From contig NZ_QVMV01000043.1 in assembly GCF_003417465.1 (NCBI RefSeq), positions 1 through 64,000 of the forward strand: a stretch of 64,000 bases of DNA. The letters run 5' to 3'. Source of the stretch: Wenzhouxiangella sp. 15190 (GTDB lineage: Bacteria; Pseudomonadota; Gammaproteobacteria; Xanthomonadales; Wenzhouxiangellaceae). A program made the translations under genes and the position numbers. How positions within the stretch are numbered: the first letter of the stretch is position 1; each line of letters begins with the position of its first letter. The notes under the pieces are model-generated. The model did not search any database. It was not told where the DNA came from and worked only from the letters and a program-made list of their open reading frames with translations. Shown piece by piece: positions 7,501 through 15,783 of the stretch.

Positions 7501-9462
7501 GCCTGGGAGTCGGTCAAGCGCCATTTCCGCGAACTGGGGCTGGACACCCAGAACGAGGACTTCACGGTTGTCGGCATCGGCGACATGGGTGGTGACGTGT
7601 TCGGCAACGGCATGTTGCTGTCGCAGCATATCCGGCTCAAGGCCGCCTTCAACCACATGCACATCTTCATCGACCCCGAACCGGATGCAGCGGCCAGCTT
7701 CAAGGAACGCAAGCGGCTGTTCGAAACGCGGGGAACGACCTGGGCGGACTACGACGAAAAGCTGATCTCGAAGGGCGGCGGTGTGTTTTCGCGCCAGGCC
7801 AAGACGATCGAACTGTCCGACGAGGTGCGTGAGTGGCTGGGCGTGGATAAAGAGGCCCTGGCGCCGCACGAGCTGATCAAGGCCCTGCTCAAGGCACCGG
7901 CCGACCTACTGTGGAACGGCGGCATCGGCACTTACGTCAAGGGCGAGAACGAGGCCCAGTCCGATGTCGGCGACCTGGCCAACAACCTGGTGCGCATCAA
8001 CGGCCGCGAGATCGGCGCACGCGTGGTCGGCGAGGGCGGCAACCTGGGCCTGACGCAGGGCGGGCGCATCGAATTCGCCATGGCCGGCGGTCGGATCAAC
8101 ACGGATTTCATCGACAACTCCGCCGGTGTCGACTGCTCCGACCACGAGGTCAACATCAAGATCCTGCTCAACGACGCCGTCGAGCGCGACATGATCACGC
8201 TCGAGGACCGCAACGAGCTGCTGGCCGACATGAGCGACGAGGTCAGCGACCTGGTGCTGCGCTCGAACTACCTGCAGAACCAGGCGCTGAGCATGATGGA
8301 GTCGATCACCAGCGACCGGCTCGGCGCCGAAGCGCATTTCATCGCCGTGCTCGAACACCAGGACGTCATCGACCGCGATCTCGAGCAGTTGCCCGACGAC
8401 GAGGAACTGCGCGAGCGCGTCGCACGCGGCCAGGGCCTGACCCGGCCGGAGCTGTCCCTGCTGCTGTCCTACAGCAAGATCACGCTATACCAGGACCTGG
8501 TCGCCTCCGACGTGCCCGAGGACCCCTATCTCTCGGCCGAGTTGAAGGATTATTTCCCGACGCCGTTGCAAGAGCGCTTCAGCGACCTGATGCCGGAACA
8601 TCGCCTGTGGCGCGAGATCATCGCCACGCGGGTGACCAACAGCATCGTCAACCGCATGGGTGCGCCGTTTGTCATGCGCATCCGCGAAGACACCGGCGCC
8701 AGCTCCGCCACGGTGGCCAAGGCCTACACGGTGGCACGCGAGATCTTCGCGGCACGGGATCTGTGGCAGAAGATCGAGTCGCTGGACAATCAGGCGCCGG
8801 CATCGGTTCAGCTCGATGCACAGCTGGAGATGTGGAACCTGCTGCGCCAGGTCACCCGCCGGCTGATCACATTGCCCGGCGGTTATGCCATCGATATATC
8901 CAGCAAGGTCGAGCGCTTCGCCCCGGGCATCGAGCGCTATCGCCGGGCGCTGCCCGAGATGCTGCACGGCGATCTCAGGGAAGCACTGGATTCACGCCGG
9001 GAGGAACTGGTGGAGGCCGGTTTTCCGGAAGAGCTCGCGTACGATATCGCCGGCTTGCGCTATGTCTTCTCCGCGCTCGATATCGTCGACGAGGCGCGCC
9101 GGCAGGAGCTCGAGGTCGAGGCAGTCGCGCGGGTCTACTTCCGCCTGTTCGACTACCTGTGCCTGAACTGGTTGCGCACCCAGATCGAGGAGCTGCCGGT
9201 CGAGCGTCAGTGGCACGCCCACGCACGCGGCCACCTGCGTGATGACCTCTACCGCTGCCACCGCGAGCTCACCCGTCGTATCCTGACCGAGACCGGCGAC
9301 AATCCGGAGCCGGTCAAGGCCTGGATGGAACGCAACGACGAGGCCGTCGACCGCATCAGCCTGATGCTCGAGGAGATGCGCAATACCGGTTCACGCGACT
9401 ATGCCGTACTGCAGGTGGCGGTGAATGGGCTCGGACAACTCCTGCACGCGACATCGGAATGA
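4516..9462 (+). CDS. gdhB: NAD-specific glutamate dehydrogenase, giant (180-kDa) type
   Basis: At 1648 residues this is the large bacterial NAD-GDH that deaminates glutamate to 2-oxoglutarate and ammonia, mainly for amino-acid catabolism. Residues 1-750 are the long regulatory N-terminal region with ACT-like segments ([20 protein letters not shown]). The catalytic core follows: the glutamate-binding loop [20 protein letters not shown], the lysine in [13 protein letters not shown] (about 880), and the dinucleotide region [16 protein letters not shown] (about 1015). [16 protein letters not shown] is a further family signature. The C-terminal 400 residues are the helical extension. A GTG/ATG choice upstream is excluded because the ATG at 4511 stops at once. 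A long antisense frame is a codon-bias shadow. Confidence 0.96.
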   Translation: [1648 protein letters not shown]

Positions 9463-9469
9463 TTGTCGA

Positions 9470-9650
9470 TTGGGCTTGTTGTCGCTTCGCCGCTTTGTCG
9501 TCCCGGCCTTGAGCCGGGACCTCGCACGCGGAGTATCGGCACGGCTTTAGATATGCCATGCTAAACGGTCAGGTGCGAGGTCCCGGATAATCGCATTCGC
9601 GATTTCCGGGACGACAAAGTGACAAAACGACCAAACGACGAAGCGACGCC
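9470..9650. repeat. CCGGGACGAC repeat with octamer arms
   Basis: The core runs from GTCGTCCCGG (9497-9506) to CCGGGACGAC (9606-9615). The left flank holds TTGTCGCTTCGCCGCTTTG-like iterations and the right flank holds their inverse (GACAAAACGACCAAACGACG), ending at the nadK start codon. The unit is homologous to that at 63-354. No gene lies between gdhB and nadK. Confidence 0.8.
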
Positions 9651-9651
9651 G

Positions 9652-10410
9652 ATGAAGTTCTCCATCCTCGCCAGCGATCACCCCGGCTCCCAGGAAGCCG
9701 CGCGGGCGTTGCGCGAGCGGTATGGCGAAGTGGACCTCGATGATGCCGAGGTGTTGGTGGTACTCGGTGGCGACGGCTTCATGCTGCACACCCTGCACGA
9801 GCACGTCGATCGCAACCTGCCGGTTTTCGGCATGCGCTTGGGCGAGGTCGGTTTCCTGATGAACCGCTTCGCCGACGATGACCTGCCCGAGCGTATCGCC
9901 GCCGCCCGCGAGGTGGTGCTCAATCCGTTGGAGATGCTGGCCACCAACGTGGACGGCGGGAAGCACCGGGCGGTGGCCATCAACGAAGTCGCACTGCTGC
10001 GCCAGATCAACCAGGCGGCCCATATCCGCATCCTGGTCAACGGCCGCGAACGCGTCGCGCAACTGGTCGCCGACGGCGTGCTGCTGGCCACGGCCGCCGG
10101 CTCGACCGCCTACAACCTCTCGGCCCACGGCCCCATCCTGCCGCTGGGCACCGAGGCGGTGGTGCTCACACCCATCTCCCCCTTCCGACCACGCCGCTGG
10201 CAGGGCGCCATCCTGCCGGCCTCCGCCGAGGTGCGCTTCGAGATCGTCCACCCCGAAAGACGCCCGGTCAGCGCCACGGCCGACTACGACGAATTCCGCA
10301 ACGTGGTCAGCGTCGACGTCAAGCAACAGCGCAATGTCACGCATCGGCTACTGTTCGACCCCGAGCATTCCCTGGAAGAGCGGATCCTCTCGGAGCAGTT
10401 TTTCCAGTGA
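9652..10410 (+). CDS. nadK: NAD kinase
   Basis: This 252-residue enzyme phosphorylates NAD to NADP. The nucleotide-binding GGDGFML motif lies at about residues 39-45, and the second conserved segment ATAAGSTAYNLSAHGPILP at about 145-163 contacts NAD. It is of the shorter NAD-kinase length class. The start at 9652 gives MKFSILAS; the in-frame ATG at 9619 lies in the repeat arm and would add non-native residues. No Shine-Dalgarno is evident because the repeat abuts the start. A GTGTGAA-type repeat begins six bases after the stop. Confidence 0.92.
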   Translation: MKFSILASDHPGSQEAARALRERYGEVDLDDAEVLVVLGGDGFMLHTLHEHVDRNLPVFGMRLGEVGFLMNRFADDDLPERIAAAREVVLNPLEMLATNVDGGKHRAVAINEVALLRQINQAAHIRILVNGRERVAQLVADGVLLATAAGSTAYNLSAHGPILPLGTEAVVLTPISPFRPRRWQGAILPASAEVRFEIVHPERRPVSATADYDEFRNVVSVDVKQQRNVTHRLLFDPEHSLEERILSEQFFQ

Positions 10411-10415
10411 GGATC

Positions 10416-10516
10416 TAAGTGTGAAGTGTGAAGTATTGAGTGTGAAGTGTGAAGTGTGAAGTGTGAAGTGGCGGGCGCTAGATTGCTTACACTTTACACT
10501 TCACACTTTACACTTA
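10416..10516. repeat. GTGTGAA-heptamer inverted repeat, copy 1
   Basis: The left arm is about seven imperfect GTGTGAA units, the centre is GGCGGGCGCTAGATTGC, and the right arm is TTCACAC-type units in inverse order. It fills the gap between nadK and the 5'-nucleotidase gene and could fold into one long hairpin. Confidence 0.85.
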
Positions 10517-10547
10517 GACCCTTCCTCCCCACCGTTATAATCAACCC

Positions 10548-11486
10548 ATGGCGAAGAACGCAGCCAAAAAACCCGACGAAAATCCCGGCCCCCTGACCAT
10601 CGGGATCTCCTCGCGGGCGTTGTTCGATCTCGACGCTTCGCATCGGGTGTTCGAAGAGGAAGGGCTCGAGCGCTACATGACGTATCAGCGCGAGCGCGAG
10701 GACAAGATCCTCGGCAAGGGCGTGGCCTTTCACCTGGCCGAAAAACTGCTACGGCTCAACGACGACGGCATGGACCACCCCGGCGTCGAAGTCGTGTTGA
10801 TGTCGCGCAACAGCGCCGATACCGGGCTTCGCATCTTCAATTCGATCGAGCATTACGGGCTCAATATCGAGCGCGCGGTTTTCACCAACGGCGCCAGCCC
10901 GGCCGACTACATCGAGCCTGCGGGTGCGCAGCTGTTTCTCTCGGCCAACGAGGACGACGTCCGGCGCGTGCTGATGGCCGGCTACGCGGCTGCGACCATT
11001 CTGCCGACGGCCATTCGTGAGAATCGGTCGGATCAGCTCAAGCTCGCCTTCGACGGCGATGCGGTGATCTTTTCCGACGAGGCCGAGCGCATCTACAAGG
11101 AACAGGGCCTGGAGGCGTTTTCCAGCAGCGAGCGCACGCAGGCGGGCAGTCCGCTCTCGGCCGGTCCCTTCAAGAGCGTGCTGGAAGGTATCCAGCGCAT
11201 CCAGGCCGCCTATCCGATGGAAGAAAACCCCATCCGAACGGCGCTGATCACGGCACGCTCGGCGCCGGCCCACAAGCGCGTGATCCTGACGCTACGCGCA
11301 TGGGGCATCCGCATCGACGAGGCGATGTTCCTCGGCGGCCGCGAAAAGACGCCTTTCCTGCGCTCCTTCGGCGCCGATATCTTCTTCGACGACCAGACCC
11401 TCCACACCGGGCCGGCAAGCCGAGAGGTTGCTACTGGTCATGTTCCGCATGGCGTTGCTAATGAACAGGCCAGCGAAGACGATTGA
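10548..11486 (+). CDS. Cytosolic 5'-nucleotidase (NT5C1-like, PF06189 type)
   Basis: This 312-residue protein resembles the cytosolic 5'-nucleotidase I family, HAD-fold enzymes that dephosphorylate nucleoside monophosphates. Visible HAD-like pieces are AFDGDAVIFSDE (about 166-177, nucleophile and general acid aspartates), SRNSADTGLRIF, TARSAPAHKRVI and the late FGADIFFDDQ. The start MAKNAAKKPDENPGPLTIGISSRALF is followed by typical family sequence. It sits between two GTGTGAA repeats with no operon partner. Substrate preference (AMP or IMP) is not readable. Confidence 0.85.
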   Translation: MAKNAAKKPDENPGPLTIGISSRALFDLDASHRVFEEEGLERYMTYQREREDKILGKGVAFHLAEKLLRLNDDGMDHPGVEVVLMSRNSADTGLRIFNSIEHYGLNIERAVFTNGASPADYIEPAGAQLFLSANEDDVRRVLMAGYAAATILPTAIRENRSDQLKLAFDGDAVIFSDEAERIYKEQGLEAFSSSERTQAGSPLSAGPFKSVLEGIQRIQAAYPMEENPIRTALITARSAPAHKRVILTLRAWGIRIDEAMFLGGREKTPFLRSFGADIFFDDQTLHTGPASREVATGHVPHGVANEQASEDD

Positions 11487-11493
11487 TGAAATT

Positions 11494-11575
11494 TAAGTGT
11501 TAAGTGTTAAGTGTGAAGTGTGAAGTTCGGCAGCCTGAACACTTCACACTTCACACTTAACACTTCACACTCAAG
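11494..11575. repeat. GTGTGAA-heptamer inverted repeat, copy 2
   Basis: Arms of GTGTTAA/GTGTGAA units and their inverse surround a short centre (TTCGGCAGCCTGAA). It lies between the 5'-nucleotidase stop and the next start. Confidence 0.85.
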
Positions 11576-11604
11576 TTCCATAACCCAACCCAAGAGACTT
11601 AAAG

Positions 11605-14600
11605 ATGCCCCATAGATTGCTGTTGATGCTTCTCCTTTTCGTTCTGGCTCTGCCGCTTGCGGCGCAGGAAAACGGGGAGGGCGATGATGCCGAGAAGGAG
11701 TCCGCCGCCGACTGGTCGGTGACCGAACCGCCGGGTGACTGGGAGACGGTCACCATCGATACCGACGAGGTGACCTGGTCGGATGTCGATGTTCATCCCG
11801 ACGGCGAGATGCTGGTCTTCCACATGCTCGGCGATATCTACACCGCTTCCATCGACGGTGGCGGGGCGACGGCGTTGACCGGCGACCTGGCCTGGAACTT
11901 TCAGCCGCGCTACAGCCCGGATGGCTCGAAGATCGCCTTCGTCTCCGATCGTGACGGTGCCGAGAACGTCTGGATCATGGATGCCGACGGCAGCAACCTG
12001 ACCCAGGTGACGGATGAAAGCGATCACCTGCTGCACAATCCGGCCTGGTCGCCGGACGGCGACTACATCGCCGCGCGCAAGGGCTACGTCTCGCGCCGCT
12101 CGATTCCGGCCGGCTCGATCTGGCTCTATCACCGCGGCGGCGGCAAGGGCGTGAGCCTGGTCGATCGCCTGCACGGCGAGGACTCGCAGAAGAACATTGC
12201 CGAACCGGACTTCTCGCCCGACGGTCGCTACGTCTACTACAGCCAGGACATGACGCCCGGTTCGACCTGGGAATACAACAAGGATGCCAACGAGGGCATT
12301 TTCGCGATCCGTCGTATCGACCGCGAGACCGGCGAGACCGAAACCGTCGTCTCCGGCCCCGGCGGCGCCATCCGGCCGGTGCTCTCGCCCGACGGCAGCA
12401 AGCTGGCCTTCGTGCGCCGCAACCCGACCGAGTTGACTTCCCGGCTGATGGTCAAGGATCTCGAGTCCGGCATCGAGCGCACGCTGTTCACCGAGCTCGA
12501 ACGCGACAAGCAGGAAACCTCGGGCGACATGGGTAACTTCCCCGGCTTTTCCTGGACGCCGGACGGCGAGTCGCTCGTGGTCTGGACCGACGGCAAGTTC
12601 CACCGCATCGGCACCGATGGTTCGCATGAACCGATCGAGGTTCGGGTGACCGCCGAGAAGAAGATCCACCCGGCGCTCAAGCGCCAGGTCGAGGTCTCGC
12701 CGGATACCTTCCCGGTGCGCATGGCGCGCTGGACGCAGCGCAGCCCGGACGGCCGTTACGCCATTTCCCAGGCCATGGGCTATCTGTGGCTGCACGACCT
12801 CGAAAGTGACAGCCGGCGCCGCCTGACCGATCAGGACGAGCACTGGGAGTTCTACCCGCGGTTCTCGCCCGACGGCCGCTCGGTGGTCTATACCACCTGG
12901 CACGACGAGGAACTGGGCTCGGTGCGTATCACCCCGGTCGGTCGCGGCCGCACCCGCACGATCACCGATGAACCCGGCCACTATATCGAGCCGGCCTTCT
13001 CGAGCGATGGCGAGCGGGTGGTATTCGTGCGCACCACCGGCGGCTACCTGACTTCGCCGGCCTGGTCGGAGCGGACCGGCCTGTACGTGGCCGAGGCCGA
13101 CGGTGACGGCATGCGCCGCGTTCACGATTCGGGCGGCAATCCGCAGTTCTCGGCCGATGGCGAACGGATTCTCTTTTCGCAGAACGGCGGTGACGGCCTG
13201 GCGCTCAACAGCGTCAACCTGGAAGGCAACGACCCGCGCGAACACCTGCAGGGCAAATGGGTGACCGAGTACCAGGTCTCGCCCGACGGGCGCTGGGTGG
13301 CCTTTACCGAGCACTACAATGCCTATGTCGCGCCCTTTTTCCCGGCCGGCGGCAAGCTCACCCTGGGTGGCAATGCCAAGGCCTTTCCGGTGCGACAGGT
13401 TTCAGCGCGAGCCGGTGATCACCTGCATTTCGACGCCGACAGCTCGACCATCGGCTGGTCGCACGGGGCGACGCTCTACCGGCGTGAGCTGACCGATGCC
13501 TTCGCTTTCCTGGAGGGCGCGCCCGAGGAACTGCCCGAGCCGGAAACCGAGGGCATGGACCTGAGCTTCGAGGTGGAATCCGATCGCCATGACGGCCGCA
13601 TCGCGCTGGTCGGCGGCCGCGTCGTGACCATGCGCAACGCACAGGAAGAAAAGGAGATCATCGAAGACGGCATCGTGCTGGTGGACGGTCATCACATCGA
13701 GGCGGTGGGCTCGCGCGACGAAGTCGAAGTGCCGTCCGGCTACGAGACCATTGATGTCTCCGGCAAGACCATCGTGCCCGGTCTGTTCGACGCCCACGCC
13801 CACGGACCGATGAGCTCGCGCCAGATCACGCCGCAGCAGAATTGGGCGCAGATGGCCAACCTGGCCTTCGGCGTGACCAGCATCCACGACCCGTCCAACG
13901 ACAATGCCGCCATCTTCTCGATGGCCGAGCTGCAGCGTGCCGGGGAAGTGCTGGCCCCGCGCATCTGGTCCACCGGCCGGATTCTCTACGGCGCGATTTC
14001 GCCGGGAGCGACGGCCAAGGTCAATTCCTACGAAGATGCCGAATTCCACGTCCGGCGCCAGAAGGAGCTGGGCGCGATCTCGGTCAAGAGCTACAACTAC
14101 CTCCGGCGCGATCAGCGCCAGCAGGTGCTCGAGGCCGGTCGCAATCTCGACGTGATGGTGGTGCCCGAAGGCGGCATGCGCCTGGAGCAGAACCTCAACC
14201 ACATCGTCGACGGTCATACCGGCCTGGAACACAGCCTCTCGGTCAAGACCGCCTACGACGATATCCGTCAGCTCTGGCGCCAGACCGACGTGGTTTATTC
14301 ACCCACCTTCGTGGTGGCCTACGGCGGCCTGATGGGCGAGGAGTACTTCTACGATCGCTTCGATGTGTGGAAGAACGAGCGGCTTTTGAACTTCGTGCCG
14401 AAGTTCATCGTCTACCCGCGCTCGATCCGCCGCCAGAAGGCGCCGGACGAACACTACAACCATATTTTCGTGGCCGAGCAGGCCAAGGCCCTGAACGAAC
14501 TGGGCGTGCCGGTGGTCATCGGTGCCCACGGCCAGCTCGCCGGCCTGGGCGCGCACTGGGAGATGTGGTCGATGGTGCAGGGCGGTTTCTCACCCTGGGA

Positions 14601-14919
14601 AGCCCTGCGCGGGGCGACCATCGACGGGGCCGAGTACTTCGGAATGGGTGAGGACGTCGGCTCGATCGAGGCCGGCAAGCTGGCCGACCTGATCGTCATC
14701 GACGGCGACGTGCTCTCCGATATCCACCAGAGCCAGAACGTGGCCTACACCATGCTCAACGGCCGGCTGTATGAGGCCGCGACCATGAACCAGGTCGCCC
14801 CCGAACAGGTCGAGCGGGATGAATTCTTCTTCGAGCGCGAAGGCGGTGACGCCTGGGTGCCGGAGACGATGGAGTACATCGAGAGCCTGGGAAGGGAGCA
14901 CGGCTGGCATCACCACTGA
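11605..14919 (+). CDS. Exported TolB-like propeller/amidohydrolase fusion
   Basis: This 1104-residue protein begins with a clear signal peptide (hydrophobic stretch LLLMLLLFVLALPLAAQ), so it acts outside the cytoplasm. Residues about 50-640 contain repeated WD40/TolB-type blades with the recurrent pattern FSPDG-K/R-AF (for example RYSPDGSKIAFVSDRDG). Residues about 670-1090 are an imidazolonepropionase-like amidohydrolase with the metal motif FDAHAHG near 728-734, a later HTGLEHSLS, and EAGKLADLIVIDG near the end. Such fusions are often annotated as amidohydrolase or secreted peptidase-like proteins. The substrate is unknown. Confidence 0.88.
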   Translation: MPHRLLLMLLLFVLALPLAAQENGEGDDAEKESAADWSVTEPPGDWETVTIDTDEVTWSDVDVHPDGEMLVFHMLGDIYTASIDGGGATALTGDLAWNFQPRYSPDGSKIAFVSDRDGAENVWIMDADGSNLTQVTDESDHLLHNPAWSPDGDYIAARKGYVSRRSIPAGSIWLYHRGGGKGVSLVDRLHGEDSQKNIAEPDFSPDGRYVYYSQDMTPGSTWEYNKDANEGIFAIRRIDRETGETETVVSGPGGAIRPVLSPDGSKLAFVRRNPTELTSRLMVKDLESGIERTLFTELERDKQETSGDMGNFPGFSWTPDGESLVVWTDGKFHRIGTDGSHEPIEVRVTAEKKIHPALKRQVEVSPDTFPVRMARWTQRSPDGRYAISQAMGYLWLHDLESDSRRRLTDQDEHWEFYPRFSPDGRSVVYTTWHDEELGSVRITPVGRGRTRTITDEPGHYIEPAFSSDGERVVFVRTTGGYLTSPAWSERTGLYVAEADGDGMRRVHDSGGNPQFSADGERILFSQNGGDGLALNSVNLEGNDPREHLQGKWVTEYQVSPDGRWVAFTEHYNAYVAPFFPAGGKLTLGGNAKAFPVRQVSARAGDHLHFDADSSTIGWSHGATLYRRELTDAFAFLEGAPEELPEPETEGMDLSFEVESDRHDGRIALVGGRVVTMRNAQEEKEIIEDGIVLVDGHHIEAVGSRDEVEVPSGYETIDVSGKTIVPGLFDAHAHGPMSSRQITPQQNWAQMANLAFGVTSIHDPSNDNAAIFSMAELQRAGEVLAPRIWSTGRILYGAISPGATAKVNSYEDAEFHVRRQKELGAISVKSYNYLRRDQRQQVLEAGRNLDVMVVPEGGMRLEQNLNHIVDGHTGLEHSLSVKTAYDDIRQLWRQTDVVYSPTFVVAYGGLMGEEYFYDRFDVWKNERLLNFVPKFIVYPRSIRRQKAPDEHYNHIFVAEQAKALNELGVPVVIGAHGQLAGLGAHWEMWSMVQGGFSPWEALRGATIDGAEYFGMGEDVGSIEAGKLADLIVIDGDVLSDIHQSQNVAYTMLNGRLYEAATMNQVAPEQVERDEFFFEREGGDAWVPETMEYIESLGREHGWHHH

Positions 14920-14935
14920 GGTGGCCATCGAAAGG

Positions 14936-15208
14936 AGATTAGTGAACCCCTCGCCTTTGGGCGATGGGTTCACTCTTGTAATTTTCAAATTCCAGGCACC
15001 AATTCTCAAACAAGGACCAATGTTTCAATGACCGAATGATCAAAACAGGGCCGCAGGCGTTCGAAGCGCCCCGATTCGTTTCGGTCACTTGAAATTTCGG
15101 TCATTGAGATTTGTTTGTAGATTGGTGCTTGGTCCTTGGACATTGAAGTCCTGAGGCAATCGGCCGCATGGCCGATCAATCCCGATTTAGACGGTGGTCG
15201 TTGACAGA
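14936..15208. repeat. AATTTCGG-type inverted repeat, copy with GTCGTTGACAG end
   Basis: A hairpin GTGAACCC/GGGTTCAC (14942-14973) opens the element and could act as terminator for the amidohydrolase gene. Two long inverted low-complexity arms follow (CAAATTCCAGGCACCAATTC against GATTTGTTTGTAGATTGGTG), and the element closes with TTTAGACGGTGGTCGTTGAC. The same closing sequence occurs at 37231-37253 and 47171-47196. This explains the 337 bases between genes. Confidence 0.75.
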
Positions 15209-15216
15209 ATCGGAGC

Positions 15217-15238
15217 CCCGCCGGGACTTCCCGGCGGG
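15217..15238 (-). terminator. Possible terminator hairpin of the lipoprotein gene
   Basis: CCCGCCGGGA pairs perfectly with TCCCGGCGGG around a two-base loop, 19 bases beyond the stop of the minus-strand lipoprotein gene. No T-run follows, so intrinsic termination is uncertain. Confidence 0.4.
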
Positions 15239-15256
15239 ATCGAAGCAGGTGGGTTA

Positions 15257-15751
15257 TCAGTTGCTGCGTTCTTCGCGCATATTGGCGGCGCGCTCGATGA
15301 TTTCCTCGCCGGTCATGCCGTCGAGCGTCTTGTAGAGATTGGGCAGGCCCTTCCAGGCAGCCGTGTCGTAAGTGCCGAGGAAACGCAGCGCTGAATCGAG
15401 CTGCCGGTACTGATCCTTCGAGGTGTCCATGGCGATCAGCTCGAGGCTTTCCTGGAACGCCTCGGGGCTGGAACCGTCGACGACCATCGTCAGGCCGTAG
15501 CCTTCCTCGTCGGCGCTGCCGTCAATGCGCGGAATCTTCTTTTCGGGATCCGCATCGCGGTCGCGCAGCGACTCGGGCTCTTCTTCCTGTTGCCGCTCGT
15601 CGCGTCGAACGATTTCGCGCTGGTCATCCGCCGATTCCTCCTGGGCGGCCTGCGTGGTTTCTTCGGGCGGCGGTTGTTCGTCGGTACCGCAGCCGATCGC
15701 CAGAAAGGCGACGCTCAGAATGCAGATGGTTTTTTTCACTGTGTTCTCCAT
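15257..15751 (-). CDS. Small lipoprotein, DUF6694-like
   Basis: This is a 164-residue lipoprotein. The signal peptide ends in the lipobox LAIGC (Cys at about residue 21), so the mature protein is acylated and membrane-anchored. A charged, Glu-rich linker follows (residues 25-75). The C-terminal domain has the pattern DGSSPEAFQESLELI...LDGMTGEEIIERA that I associate with DUF6694 lipoproteins. No function is known. It lies 32 bases downstream of rimO on the same strand and may be cotranscribed with it. Confidence 0.75.
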   Translation of the reverse strand: MENTVKKTICILSVAFLAIGCGTDEQPPPEETTQAAQEESADDQREIVRRDERQQEEEPESLRDRDADPEKKIPRIDGSADEEGYGLTMVVDGSSPEAFQESLELIAMDTSKDQYRQLDSALRFLGTYDTAAWKGLPNLYKTLDGMTGEEIIERAANMREERSN

Positions 15752-15783
15752 GAGTTTGCGTATCGGGAAAGCTTTCAGCCTGC

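Noticed and set aside
4393..7869. A 1158-codon antisense frame across gdhB.
   Set aside because: It mirrors the codon bias of the strong gdhB frame, has no family motif or ribosome site, and covers known catalytic regions of gdhB. It is a high-GC shadow.
10416..10516. CRISPR-like array in the GTGTGAA repeats.
   Set aside because: Units are 7 bases and contiguous, with no unique spacers and no cas genes.
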